A DNA stretch of 64,000 nt, taken from Streptomyces violaceoruber (GTDB lineage Bacteria > Actinomycetota > Actinomycetes > Streptomycetales > Streptomycetaceae). Made by a program: the position numbers and the translations under genes. The stretch covers positions 8,432,001-8,496,000 of the forward strand of contig NZ_CP137734.1 of NCBI RefSeq assembly GCF_033406955.1, given 5' to 3'. Below the pieces are notes generated by a model. That model saw only the letters and a program-made list of their open reading frames with translations. It made no database searches and was not told the origin of the DNA. Every line of letters starts with the position of its first letter. The stretch's first letter is position 1. Below are positions 34,396-43,771 of this stretch, one piece after another.

Positions 34396-35406
34396 TCAGC
34401 CGGGAAACCGGCCGGTGCTGCGCAGTGCCCAGCGCCGTTCGGCGTAGGCCAGGTCGTCGCGCCACAGCCGCCCGGCCGTACGGCGCATCAACGGGCGCAG
34501 TACGGGGGCGGCGGCCCGTGCCAGGGCGAAACCGGGCCGGTCCGACGCGGCGACGACCGCCTCGACCACGGCGGTGCGGGGACGCTTGTGGTCCGGCCCG
34601 GTCAGCGGCGTCGCGTGGGTCTCGACCACGGACGTGGCGCCCTCGCCGTCGGTGATGCGCATGACGACCGTGCGTGGCTCCGGCGCGGTGAACTCGGCCC
34701 GCACCGGGACCACGAGCCGCCCGGCCACCCGGAAGGAGACGTCGACGACGAAAGCGTCGTCCTCGCCCCCCTGCGGCTCCCGCACGACCGAGAGGTCCAC
34801 GAACGAGTACGGGTGGAACCACGAGCCGTGCCACGGATCGAGCCGGTTGGCCACCACGTCCTGCGGTTCGCACCGCCCCGTCGCCGTGAACACGGAGTCG
34901 ACCCCCCGGCCGGTCGCGGGCCGCGTGGGCACGACGGGCCGCTCGGTGGGCTCCTCGCCTCCCACCTCGTCCAGCCTTACCCAGACGAGGACACCGTCGT
35001 CGTGCACCGGGAACGGCCGCCAGCCGGCGGACGCCGAACCGTCCAGGGCGAGCCCGTGCCAGTGGCAGACCAGCGTGCCGCACACCACCCGGCTGTCGCG
35101 CAGCGGAGCGCCCAGGTGCGGGCAGATGCCGGAGCCGGCACGGGGCTCGCCGTCGTCCGAGCGCCACAGCACGACCTCCACCCCACCGACCGTCCGGCCG
35201 TACGGCCGGTCGCCCGCGCGCACCTGCCGGGAGGCGCCGACCACGAACCAGTTGCCGGAGGGCCGGGCGGAGGCCCGCTCGAGCGCGTCGGCGATGAGCG
35301 AGGGCCGCGCCTGCCGCCAGGTCGGAGTCTGAGCCGCCCAGTCGGGGCCCGCACCGCGTCGGCGCACGGGTGGCGACCACCGCCTGACGCCCCGTCGACC
35401 ACTCAC
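34396..35406 (-). CDS. crtV: CrtV-position Rieske-domain protein (DUF5914-like)
   Basis: This 336-residue protein has an N-terminal Rieske [2Fe-2S] domain with CPHLGAPL and CHWHGLALDG (C-x-H and C-x2-H ligands, about residues 80-105). A C-terminal domain resembles ring-hydroxylating oxygenase catalytic or START-like folds with DPWHGSWFHPYSF near residue 175. It is the last gene of crtEIBV; this position is called crtV in other Streptomyces, although its function in isorenieratene formation is not settled. The GTG at 35404-35406 overlaps the crtB stop by 4 bp. The stop lies 15 bp from the convergent crtU stop. Confidence 0.82.
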   Translation of the reverse strand: MSGRRGVRRWSPPVRRRGAGPDWAAQTPTWRQARPSLIADALERASARPSGNWFVVGASRQVRAGDRPYGRTVGGVEVVLWRSDDGEPRAGSGICPHLGAPLRDSRVVCGTLVCHWHGLALDGSASAGWRPFPVHDDGVLVWVRLDEVGGEEPTERPVVPTRPATGRGVDSVFTATGRCEPQDVVANRLDPWHGSWFHPYSFVDLSVVREPQGGEDDAFVVDVSFRVAGRLVVPVRAEFTAPEPRTVVMRITDGEGATSVVETHATPLTGPDHKRPRTAVVEAVVAASDRPGFALARAAAPVLRPLMRRTAGRLWRDDLAYAERRWALRSTGRFPG

Positions 35407-36398
35407 CGCACCGGTCCCTGCCACTCGGCTGCCGGACCACTCGCCGCCTCCACCCGGGGCGAGGTGCGGGCACGCCACCGGGCAGCGGCCACGCACAGCA
35501 CACCCTCGGCGGCCGTTGCCGCCCGACGCCGGCGCGACACCACCGCGCGACGATGCAGCACGGTGTAGTCCTGCTCGGCGATCGCGTCGAGAATCCCGCC
35601 GTAGAGGGCGAACGCGGCACGGATGCAGGGACGCACCCGTGGATCGAGCATGGCGATGCCCGGCTCCGCCGTCCGGTACACGCGCCGCGTCATGGCCTCC
35701 GCCGCGACGAGAGCGGCCCGGATGCGGCGGTCGCGGCGCCCGGTGCGCCTGCTCCACTCCAGCAGGGGCCGGTCCACCCCGTGCGCGGCCAGCAGGCTGC
35801 CGGGCAGGTAGACACGGCCGCGGTCGAGATCCTCGCCGACGTCGCGCAGGAAGTTGGTGAGCTGGAACGCCACGCCCAGCGCCGCCGCGTGCGGTGCCGC
35901 CTCCTTCCGGTCCGTGACCGTGCCGAGGACGGGCAGCATTTGCAGGCCGATGACCGCCGCCGAACCGTGTACGTACGCCTGCAGATCGGCGTAGGTGGGG
36001 TAATGGGTGACGGTCAGGTCCGCACGCATCGAGGACAGGAAGTCGGCGAAGAGCACGTGGTCGATGTCGTACCGGTCGGCGGTGTCCGCGACGGCCCGGA
36101 CCACCGGTTCCCGGCCCGTTCCGGTGCGCAGCCCGTCGGCCAGGTCGCTCTCCAGGCGGCGCAGCGCACGGTCGCGTTCCCCGGCCGTGCGGTGCCGGTC
36201 GAGGTCGTCCACGATGTCGTCCGCCCAGCGGGCGAAGCCGTACAGGGCGTGCACGGCCGAGCGCCGTTCGAGCGGCAGCAGACGGGTGGCCAGGAAGTAG
36301 GTCTTGCCGTGGCGGGCGTTGAGACGGCGGCACCGGGTGTAGGCGGCGCGCAGCAGGGGATCGGTGATCCCGGCGGCGTCCAGTTCACGACGGGTCAT
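35403..36398 (-). CDS. crtB: Phytoene synthase CrtB
   Basis: This 331-residue squalene/phytoene synthase condenses two geranylgeranyl diphosphates to phytoene. The two Asp-rich metal sites are seen: DDIVDD in FARWADDIVDDLD near residue 60 and DVGEDLDRGRVYLP near residue 190. Other marks are RRSAVHALYGFARW and AAFALYGGILDAI. The gene start overlaps the end of crtI by 14 bp; ATG at 36398 follows GGCAGGTG, and an in-frame GTG two codons upstream is also possible. It lies in crtEIBV. Confidence 0.94.
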   Translation of the reverse strand: MTRRELDAAGITDPLLRAAYTRCRRLNARHGKTYFLATRLLPLERRSAVHALYGFARWADDIVDDLDRHRTAGERDRALRRLESDLADGLRTGTGREPVVRAVADTADRYDIDHVLFADFLSSMRADLTVTHYPTYADLQAYVHGSAAVIGLQMLPVLGTVTDRKEAAPHAAALGVAFQLTNFLRDVGEDLDRGRVYLPGSLLAAHGVDRPLLEWSRRTGRRDRRIRAALVAAEAMTRRVYRTAEPGIAMLDPRVRPCIRAAFALYGGILDAIAEQDYTVLHRRAVVSRRRRAATAAEGVLCVAAARWRARTSPRVEAASGPAAEWQGPVR

Positions 36399-37956
36399 CG
36401 GCACCTGCCGGGACCGGGGCGGGGCAGGGGTCGGAAACGGCTGGGGACCGACGCGTGCGGGCGGGCCGGGACCCGGCACCGCCGGTGACCCGCGCGGCGG
36501 CGAGTTTGCCGCTGACCAGTACGGTCGGAACGCCGACACCCGGGGTGGTCCCGCAGCCCGCGAGCACCACGTTGTCCAGCCCCCGTACGAGGTTGCGCGG
36601 GCGGAACGGTCCGGTCTGGGCGAAGGTGTGGGAGACCGAGAAGGGGCTGCCCGCCGCATGGCCCTGCGCGTCCCAGTCGAGCGGCGTCACCAGGAGCTCC
36701 TCCTGGACACTGTCCGCGAACCCCTCCAGCCCCCGGCTCTCCAGTACGCCGACCAGGCTCTCGCGGTAGCGCGGGCCGAGGTCACGCCACGCGACGGCAT
36801 CCGGACCGACGTCCGTGTTGGGACAGGGCGCGAGGACGTAGTGGAGGTGGCGCCCCGGCGGTGCCAGGGCGGGATCGTGCGTGGTGGGGCGGGTGATCAG
36901 CAAGGAGGGGTCACTCATCAGTTCTCCCGTACGGGTCAGTTCCTCGAAGGTGCGCTCCCACGCGGCGCCGAAGGAGAGGGTGTGGTGGGCGAGGTGCGGC
37001 CAGGTGCGGTCGGTGCCCGCGTGCAGGATCACGGCGGACGGAGAGTGCCGCAGCCGGGCCGGCCGCCGGGGGGCCCGCCCCAGCAGCCCGTAGGCGGTGG
37101 ACAGCTCGCACGTCAGCACCACGGCGTCGCAGGCGATGCGCTCTCCGGAGGCCAGGTGAACGGCGCGTACCCGTCCTGCGGACCGCTCCAGCGCCTCCAC
37201 TTCGGCCGACCAGCGCAGATCGGCACCGGCGGTTGCCGCCGCGTCGGCCATGGCGCGGGGGAGCGCGTGCATGCCGCCCTTGGGGAACCAGACGCCGGCC
37301 ACGGTGTCCATGTACGCGATCACCGCGTAGGCGGCGAGGGCGCGGGCCGGGGCCACACCGGCGTACAGCGCCTGGAAGGAGAAGACGCGGCGCAGCCGCT
37401 CGTCGGACAGGAAGCGTCCGATGCGGCCGTCCAGCCGTCCGAATCCCCCCAGTGCCGCCAGCCGGGCCAGGTCCGGGTGCAGCAGTTGGAGGGGGGAGTC
37501 GAAGTTCGTGTCGATGAAGCGGCGCATCTGCGCCCGGTACAGCCGTTCGAGCCACCGCCGCAGATCGCGGTATCCGGCCGCCTGCGCCGGTCCGGCGAAG
37601 CGGCGCACCTCCGCCTCCATCGCCTCGCCGTCGGTGTGCACGTCGAGTGCGGAACCGTCCGCGAAACAGGCCCGGTAGGCCGGGTCCAGCGCCGTCAGTT
37701 CGACGCGGCGGCGGAGGCTGTCCCCGACGGCGGCGAACGCCTCGTCCGCCAGGTGCGGCATGGTCAGCACCGTGGGACCGGTGTCCAGCTCGTAACCGCC
37801 CAGCCGTACCCGGCCGGACCGGCCGCCCGGACCGGCGTCCCGTTCGACGACGGTGACCCGGCGGCCGGCCCCCAGCAGGTGCAGGGCGCAGGCCAGCCCG
37901 GACAGCCCGGCCCCGACCACGACGACGTGGTCGGTCGGCCCCGGCACCCTCCTCAC
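36385..37956 (-). CDS. crtI: Phytoene desaturase CrtI
   Basis: This 523-residue FAD enzyme desaturates phytoene to lycopene. It has the N-terminal FAD motif VVVVGAGLSGLACALHLLG and ERDAGPGGRSG, and the C-terminal signature of bacterial desaturases, LAGCGTTPGVGVPTVLVSGKL, split here at GVP. A Pro/Arg-rich tail of about 25 residues extends beyond the core. The GTG start at 37954-37956 overlaps the crtE stop by 4 bp. It lies in operon crtEIBV. Confidence 0.95.
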   Translation of the reverse strand: MRRVPGPTDHVVVVGAGLSGLACALHLLGAGRRVTVVERDAGPGGRSGRVRLGGYELDTGPTVLTMPHLADEAFAAVGDSLRRRVELTALDPAYRACFADGSALDVHTDGEAMEAEVRRFAGPAQAAGYRDLRRWLERLYRAQMRRFIDTNFDSPLQLLHPDLARLAALGGFGRLDGRIGRFLSDERLRRVFSFQALYAGVAPARALAAYAVIAYMDTVAGVWFPKGGMHALPRAMADAAATAGADLRWSAEVEALERSAGRVRAVHLASGERIACDAVVLTCELSTAYGLLGRAPRRPARLRHSPSAVILHAGTDRTWPHLAHHTLSFGAAWERTFEELTRTGELMSDPSLLITRPTTHDPALAPPGRHLHYVLAPCPNTDVGPDAVAWRDLGPRYRESLVGVLESRGLEGFADSVQEELLVTPLDWDAQGHAAGSPFSVSHTFAQTGPFRPRNLVRGLDNVVLAGCGTTPGVGVPTVLVSGKLAAARVTGGAGSRPARTRRSPAVSDPCPAPVPAGADDPS

Positions 37957-39098
37957 ACGACCTCCCCGGTGCCACGCGGGGCCGCGCCCGTCGCGCGCCC
38001 GATCAGTGCGGCGAACTCGTGCCGCACGGCCGGGCGCGCTCCGCAGCGGTCGAAGTGCGCGAGGCTCATGTCCGTCAGCTCCCCGATCTTCGTCTCCACC
38101 AGGTCCCGGGCGCCGGTGCGCACCAGCGCGGACCGCACCTGCCGCACGGCCTTCTCGGACTTCGGGTCCGCGTCCGGAGCCAGCGCCGCGGCCGCCAGGT
38201 GATCATCGGCGGCATCGGCGAGCCGGACGGCGACGGCGAGCAGGTAGGTGAGCTTGCGGGAGCGCAGGTCGTCGTCGGCCGGCTTCCCGGTCAGCGCGGG
38301 GTCGCCGAAGGCGCCCAGGAGGTCGTCACGCAACTGGAAGGCCAGCCCGGCGCACCGGCCGGCCGCCCGCAGCGCCTCCAGTGCGTCCCCGTCGGCTGCT
38401 CCGGCCAGTACCGCTCCCAGCGCGAGGGGCCGCGCGACGGTGTACAGGGCGCTCTTCAAGGTGGCGATGGCCAGCGCCTCGTCGACGCCGGAGGACCGTG
38501 CCGCCTGCGCGTGCAGGTCGCGGTACTGGCCGGCGACCATCTCGGTGCGCATCGCCCGCCACTCCCCGTGCAGGCGCGGGCCGTGCGGCGTACCGAGTGC
38601 CGTCTCGGTCAGCAGGTCGTCCGCCCAGGCGAGCGCCAGGTCACCGGTGAGGACGGCGGCCGAGGTGCCGAAGGATTCCGACGAGCCGTGCATACCCGCT
38701 GCCCAGTGCCCGCGGGCCAGGTCGACGTGCAGGGCCGGTGCGCCTCGTCGCTGCACGGAGCCGTCCATCACGTCGTCGTGGACCAGAGCGCACGCCTGGA
38801 GCAGTTCGAGCGCGGCTCCCGTTCGCAGGACGGCGGTGGCGTCTCCCGAGCCGCCCGCGGCGCGCCAGCCGCAGTGGGCGAACGCGGTACGCAGCCGCTT
38901 GCCGCCCCGGGCGGTCAGCGCCGCGAGACGGTCGGCCAGTTCCCGGGCGAAGAGGGGGTCGACGGCACGGCAGTGGCGCAGCCGTTCGTCCAGTACCCCC
39001 CGGAGGACGGCGTCGACCGCGTTCGCCGCATCGGTCGCGGTGACGGGGTCGTCGACCTGTTCGGCCGGCGGGGCCACCATCGGCGGCAGTCCAGGCAT
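37953..39098 (-). CDS. crtE: Geranylgeranyl diphosphate synthase CrtE
   Basis: This 381-residue trans-prenyltransferase supplies C20 diphosphate to CrtB. The first Asp motif is in LVHDDVMDGSVQRRG near residue 108 and the second in FQLRDDLLGAFGDP near residue 255. Lys-Arg substrate residues GGKRLR precede the first motif. The ATG at 39098 has AGAAGGGG six bases upstream. It is the first gene of crtEIBV; the 135 bp before it probably hold a LitS-dependent promoter, but I cannot recognize its consensus. Confidence 0.94.
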   Translation of the reverse strand: MPGLPPMVAPPAEQVDDPVTATDAANAVDAVLRGVLDERLRHCRAVDPLFARELADRLAALTARGGKRLRTAFAHCGWRAAGGSGDATAVLRTGAALELLQACALVHDDVMDGSVQRRGAPALHVDLARGHWAAGMHGSSESFGTSAAVLTGDLALAWADDLLTETALGTPHGPRLHGEWRAMRTEMVAGQYRDLHAQAARSSGVDEALAIATLKSALYTVARPLALGAVLAGAADGDALEALRAAGRCAGLAFQLRDDLLGAFGDPALTGKPADDDLRSRKLTYLLAVAVRLADAADDHLAAAALAPDADPKSEKAVRQVRSALVRTGARDLVETKIGELTDMSLAHFDRCGARPAVRHEFAALIGRATGAAPRGTGEVV

Positions 39099-39233
39099 GC
39101 GCAGCCCCTTCTCACTCTCGGTTGTCCGCACGCCACTGCTTCCGCCGGGTGCCCTGTTGTGGATGCACTGACTTCTGCCCGTTCCGGCACGGGGTGCGGT
39201 CCGACTTCACCCCGTCGGCGCAACGGCGAGGGC

Positions 39234-40730
39234 TCATGGCGGTGCGTCACCCCGCGCGTGCTCCTGTGCGCACACGTCCGGGAGGTCGGCGAGCCGGTCC
39301 GACTGCCGTACCGGCCGGGCGACGCGCTGATTGCCGGCCAGCAGCTCCCGGTGCCGGTCGAGGAACGCCCAGTACCCGGCGGTGTACGGACACGCGTGCT
39401 CGCAGGTGCGGTCGCCGGGCCGGTAGCCGCACGGGCCGCAGAGGTCGCTCATGCGGTTCACGTACGCACCCGCCGAGGTGTAGGGCTTGGTGGTCATCCG
39501 GCCGCCGTCGGCGTACTGGGACATGCCGACGACGTTGGGGAGCATGACCCAGTCGTAGCCGTCCACGAAGCAGCGGTGGAACCAGTCCGTGACGGCGGCG
39601 GGGTCCCAGCCCCGCTGGAGCGCGTGACTGCCGAGCACCATCAGCCGGGGGATGTGGTGCGTCCAGCCCGTGTCCCGGACCTGGGCCAGGACGGTGCGCA
39701 GGCAGTTCGCCCGGACCGCGTCCGCGTCCAGCCGGTTCCACCAGTCCGGCAGCGGGGCGGTGTGCCCGAGCGCGTTGGAGCGTCGGTAGCCCTCGCCGAA
39801 GTACCAGTACAGCTGCCAGACGTACTCGCGCCAGCCGGCGATCTGCCGCACGAAGCCCTCCACGCTGTTCAGCGGCGCCCGGCCCTCGCGCCAAGCCCGC
39901 TCAGCCCGTTCGACGCACTCGACCGGGTCGAGCAGGCCGAGGTTCAGGGAGGACGAAAGGAGGCTGTGGCTCATGACGGGGTCGGCGGCGAGCATGGCGT
40001 CCTCGTAGGGTCCGAAGGTGGCGAGCCGGTGTTCGACAAAGCGTCGCAGTGCCCGCAGCCCCTCCGTCCGGGTGGCGGGGAACAGGCGGGGACCGTCCCG
40101 TCCGACGAAGGAGACGTCCCCGTCGCGTTCGCAGCGGTCGAGGTCGTGGCGGACCTCTTCGTCGATGTCGTCCTCGCGGGGCCGGTACGGGCGGCCGACC
40201 TGGAGGGAGGCGGCCTCGCGGGGCGGGGGTTCCCGGTTGTCGTGATCGAGGTTCCACCGTCCCGCCGCGGGCTGCTCGCCGTCCATGAGCAGGCCGTGCC
40301 CGCGGCGGACCCAGCGGTAGAAGTCCTCCTGCCGCAGGCGCTTGCCGCCGTGACCCTCGGCCCAGGCGGCGAAGCCGGTCATCGGCACGAGGAAGCCGCG
40401 GGCGGGCCCCACTGTCACCTGGGGCAGGGCGCGCACCAGGCGCAGAGCCGCGTGCGAGGTGGGGTGGTGGACGCCGACCGGGCGCCCGCGCGCGGTCCGG
40501 GCCAGTCCCTGACGGTAGGTGTCGGCGCGTACGTACGTGACGCGGTCGCCCGGTTCGGCCGCGCGGTGGCGCATGGCGGACAGCACCAGGTGGGCCTTGG
40601 CCCGGTGGAAACGCCGCCGCCGGAAGACGGAGCGCGCCTCGATCATGAGCAGCGGAGTTTCCGGCCCGGGCCCCTCTTCGCCCGGCGTGAGGAAGTGGGG
40701 GCCGAGCTGGTCGCCGAAGAGCCAATGCAC
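39234..40730 (-). CDS. FeS-type bacterial cryptochrome/(6-4) photolyase
   Basis: This 498-residue flavoprotein belongs to the PhrB/FeS-BCP branch of the photolyase family. It starts with HWLFGDQLGPHF, has the WNLDHDNREP linker near residue 158, and ends with a 4Fe-4S site: C-x2-C in LCGPCGYRPGD followed by C-x3-C in TCEHACP, near residues 434-450. These enzymes repair (6-4) lesions or act as light receptors. The GTG start at 40728-40730 follows GAGGGGAC. It lies directly after a class I photolyase gene, so this pair could be co-induced by light. Confidence 0.88.
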   Translation of the reverse strand: MHWLFGDQLGPHFLTPGEEGPGPETPLLMIEARSVFRRRRFHRAKAHLVLSAMRHRAAEPGDRVTYVRADTYRQGLARTARGRPVGVHHPTSHAALRLVRALPQVTVGPARGFLVPMTGFAAWAEGHGGKRLRQEDFYRWVRRGHGLLMDGEQPAAGRWNLDHDNREPPPREAASLQVGRPYRPREDDIDEEVRHDLDRCERDGDVSFVGRDGPRLFPATRTEGLRALRRFVEHRLATFGPYEDAMLAADPVMSHSLLSSSLNLGLLDPVECVERAERAWREGRAPLNSVEGFVRQIAGWREYVWQLYWYFGEGYRRSNALGHTAPLPDWWNRLDADAVRANCLRTVLAQVRDTGWTHHIPRLMVLGSHALQRGWDPAAVTDWFHRCFVDGYDWVMLPNVVGMSQYADGGRMTTKPYTSAGAYVNRMSDLCGPCGYRPGDRTCEHACPYTAGYWAFLDRHRELLAGNQRVARPVRQSDRLADLPDVCAQEHARGDAPP

Positions 40731-40741
40731 GACGCGTCCCC

Positions 40742-42115
40742 TCAGTCCCGGCCGCGGGCGTGCTTGAACCGCGCGAGCCCGTCGGCGAGCTCGACGAGCG
40801 GGTCCGGGTAGTCGAGTTCACCGCGTTCCGCCGCCGCCAGGCGCCAGGGTTCGTGCACCTTCCCGCCCTCCACGCTCCTGAGCTCGGGGACCCAGCGCCG
40901 TACGTAGACGCCGTCCGGGTCGAACCGCCTGGCCTGGACGAGCGGGTTGAGGACGCGGTGGGGGCGGGTGTCGGTGCCGGTGCCGGCGGCCCACTGCCAG
41001 TTGAGCTGGTTGTTGACGACGTCGCCGTCCACGAGGAGGTCCAGGAAATGCCGGGCGCCGATGCGCCAGTCGACGTACAGCGTCTTGGTCAGGAAGCCCG
41101 CCACCAGCAGCCGTGCCCGGTTGTGCATCCAACCCTGGTGGCGCAACTGGCGCATGGCCGCGTCGACGACCGGATAGCCCGTCCGTCCGTCCCGCCAGGC
41201 GGCGATGTCCTCGGCGGCGTCCTCCTCGCCACGCCACCGGTCGTGCCGGGTGCGGTAGTCCTTCACCGATGCCTCGGGCCTGGCCGCCAGCACCTGGTGG
41301 TGGAAGTCCCGCCAGCACACCTGGCGGACGAACGCCTCGGCGCCGGGCCCGCCGTGCGCGCGGGCCCGGTGGACCAGTTCCAGCGGGGAGAGCGCACCGA
41401 AGTGGAGATACGGCGACAGCCTGGACGTGGCATCGTCCGCCAGGTCGTCGTGCCGGTCCTCGTAACGCGACAGTCCGGAGCGCGACCACCGTGCGAACCG
41501 GTCGCGCCCGGCCGTTTCCCCGCCGGCGGGCAGACCGGGCGAGGCACCGGCCACGTCCGCACGGTCGGGCAGCGGCTCGCCGCGGACTCCCCGCGGAACA
41601 CGCACGGTGCGCGGCGCGGCCAGGGGCTTCCTCGGCGACTCCCGGGACCAGCGGCGGAAGTAGGGAGTGAACACCGCGAAGTGGTCGGAGCCCGCGGGCG
41701 TCACCGCTCCCGGAGCGACAGCGGTGATCACCGGCTCGTGCACGTGCAGGGACACGCCGTCGTCGCGGAGTCCCTCGCGCAGCCGTTCCTCGCGGCGGTG
41801 GGCGTACCCGGTGACGCCCGCGGCCACATGCACCTCGGTGGACCCGCACTGGGCGGCGACCGATCGGACCTCCCGGACGACCGGCCCGTCGCGGACCACG
41901 AGCCGGCCGCCGCGGTGGCGCAGCGAGGAGTCGAGGTCGCTCAGGCAGTCGGCCAGAAAGGCCCTGCGGTTGGGCGCGTCGAACCCCGCCGCGTGGATGC
42001 CGGTGTCGCGTACGAACAGCGGCACCACCTCGTCCGCCGCCTGGAGCGCGGCGTGCAGGGGCGGATGGTCGTGCAGACGCAGGTCCGAGGTGAACAGGAC
42101 GACCGCGACGGTCAT
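40742..42115 (-). CDS. phr: Deoxyribodipyrimidine photolyase, class I
   Basis: This 457-residue CPD photolyase uses FAD and blue light to split cyclobutane dimers. The N-terminal antenna domain starts VAVVLFTSDLRLHDHPPL. The C-terminal FAD domain contains SRLSPYLHFGALSP near residue 232, VCWRDFHHQVL, and the characteristic GWMHNRARLLVAGFLTKTL and DVVNNQLNWQWAAGTGTD near residues 340-385. The Trp and Asn residues of the FAD pocket are present. It lies 11 bp before the FeS-type gene and 37 bp after an SDR gene on the same strand, so the three may form one operon. Confidence 0.94.
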   Translation of the reverse strand: MTVAVVLFTSDLRLHDHPPLHAALQAADEVVPLFVRDTGIHAAGFDAPNRRAFLADCLSDLDSSLRHRGGRLVVRDGPVVREVRSVAAQCGSTEVHVAAGVTGYAHRREERLREGLRDDGVSLHVHEPVITAVAPGAVTPAGSDHFAVFTPYFRRWSRESPRKPLAAPRTVRVPRGVRGEPLPDRADVAGASPGLPAGGETAGRDRFARWSRSGLSRYEDRHDDLADDATSRLSPYLHFGALSPLELVHRARAHGGPGAEAFVRQVCWRDFHHQVLAARPEASVKDYRTRHDRWRGEEDAAEDIAAWRDGRTGYPVVDAAMRQLRHQGWMHNRARLLVAGFLTKTLYVDWRIGARHFLDLLVDGDVVNNQLNWQWAAGTGTDTRPHRVLNPLVQARRFDPDGVYVRRWVPELRSVEGGKVHEPWRLAAAERGELDYPDPLVELADGLARFKHARGRD

Positions 42116-42152
42116 GGCGTCACTCCTGGCGCAGTGGTGCGTGGACGAAGAC

Positions 42153-43724
42153 TCAGTGCTCCGCACTTCGCCGGCTTCGTCGACGCCGGATGCGTCGCGA
42201 CCGGGTTTCACTCCCGCGGGTGACCGGTCCCTTGGCTGCGGCCCGGCCGATGTTGCGTGCCATGCCGCCGAAGACGACGGCGTGGAACGGGGAGACGGAC
42301 CACCAGTAGGCGTGGCCGAGCAGCCCGCGCGGATGGAACAGGGCGCGTTGCCGGTAGCGGGTACGGCCCTCCGCATCCGTCTCGACGTACATCTCCAGCC
42401 ACGCCAGTCCGGGCAGCCGCATCTCCGCACGCAGCCGCAGCAACCGTCCCGGTTCGATCTCCTCGACGCGCCAGAAGTCCAGCGAGTCGCCGACCCGAAG
42501 GCGCTGGGCGTCACGCCGGCCGCGGCGCAGACCCACACCGCCGACGAACCGGTCCAGCCAGCCGCGGACGGCCCAGGCCGGCGGGAAGGAGTACCAGCCG
42601 TTCTCCCCGCCGATGCCCTCCACCACCTTCCACAGCGCCTCCGGGGACGCGTCGACCGGCAGGTGCCGCTCGTCCTCGTAGAGGCTGCCGCCGGCCCAGT
42701 CGGGGTCGGTGGGCAGGGGATCGCTGGGGGCTCCCGGCACGGAGGCGGACGACCAGCGAGTGGCGACCTGGGCCTCCCGGACCCGCCGCAGGGCCAGCGC
42801 CAGGGCCACGTCGAACGGCAGGGGCCGGCCGGGAGCGTCGGGGACGTAGCGGGCGATGTCGTGCTCCTGGCACACGACCTCATGGCGCAGAGACTCCGTC
42901 AGCGGCCGGGCGATGGAGGCCGGGACCGGCGTGACGAGGCCGACCCAGTGACTGGACAACCCGGGGGTGAGCACCGGAACGGGCACGATGATCCGCCGCC
43001 GGAGTCCGCTCACGGTGGCGTAGCGGCGCATCATCTCGCGGTAGGTGAGCACGTCCGGCCCGCCGACGTCGAAAGCCCGGTCGATGTCGTCCGGCATGGT
43101 GGCCGACCCGGCCAGGTAGTGCAACACGTCGCGGACCGCGATGGGCTGGGTGCGGGTGTGCACCCAACTGGGTGTCACCATGACGGGCAGCCGTTCGGTC
43201 AGATAGCGCAGCATCTCGAAGGACGCCGACCCCGATCCGACGACCACCGCGGCCCGCAGTACGGTGGCGGGTACGGGGGCGTCGAGGAAGATGCGGCCGA
43301 CCTCCGCGCGGGAGCGCAGGTGAGGGGAGAGCGTGCGCTCGGGAACGCCCCGCGGAGTCAGACCACCCAGGTAGACGATCCTCCGCACGCCTGCCTCGTA
43401 CGCCTGCTGGGCGAAGACGTGTGCCGCGCGGCGGTCGGTGTCCTCGAAGCCGGTGCCCGACGCGAGGGCGTGCACCAGGTAGTAGGCGACGTCGACGCCG
43501 CGCATGGCCTCGGCGACGGAACGCGGGTCGGTGACGTCTCCCCGTACGCTCTCGACGTCGGCCGCCCAGGGCTGGTCACGCAGTTTGGCCGGGGTGCGGG
43601 CCAGGCACCGTACCCGGTGACCGGCCTCCAGCAGCTCGGGCACGAGGCGTCCCCCGATGTATCCGGAGGCGCCGGTCACCAGACAGAGGAGTCGTTCCCG
43701 GTCCCGTCGTCCGTTCGCCGCCAC
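42153..43724 (-). CDS. SDR-family NAD(P)-binding protein with DUF2867 domain
   Basis: This 523-residue two-domain protein has an N-terminal extended SDR/NmrA-like domain (about 12-310; VTGASGYIGGRLVPELLEAG) and a C-terminal DUF2867 domain (about 320-490) related to START/polyketide-cyclase folds (WYSFPPAWAVRGWLDR, DSLDFWRVEEIEPGRLLRL, in two parts). The same fusion is widespread in actinobacteria, but its substrate is unknown to me. Its place upstream of two photolyases suggests light-linked expression. The GTG at 43722-43724 follows GGAAGGA. The last 20 residues are Arg/Ser-rich. Confidence 0.82.
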   Translation of the reverse strand: MAANGRRDRERLLCLVTGASGYIGGRLVPELLEAGHRVRCLARTPAKLRDQPWAADVESVRGDVTDPRSVAEAMRGVDVAYYLVHALASGTGFEDTDRRAAHVFAQQAYEAGVRRIVYLGGLTPRGVPERTLSPHLRSRAEVGRIFLDAPVPATVLRAAVVVGSGSASFEMLRYLTERLPVMVTPSWVHTRTQPIAVRDVLHYLAGSATMPDDIDRAFDVGGPDVLTYREMMRRYATVSGLRRRIIVPVPVLTPGLSSHWVGLVTPVPASIARPLTESLRHEVVCQEHDIARYVPDAPGRPLPFDVALALALRRVREAQVATRWSSASVPGAPSDPLPTDPDWAGGSLYEDERHLPVDASPEALWKVVEGIGGENGWYSFPPAWAVRGWLDRFVGGVGLRRGRRDAQRLRVGDSLDFWRVEEIEPGRLLRLRAEMRLPGLAWLEMYVETDAEGRTRYRQRALFHPRGLLGHAYWWSVSPFHAVVFGGMARNIGRAAAKGPVTRGSETRSRRIRRRRSRRSAEH

Positions 43725-43771
43725 GGTTCTTTCCTTCCGGTTCCGCCCACGACATCCCGCCCGGATCTCGA

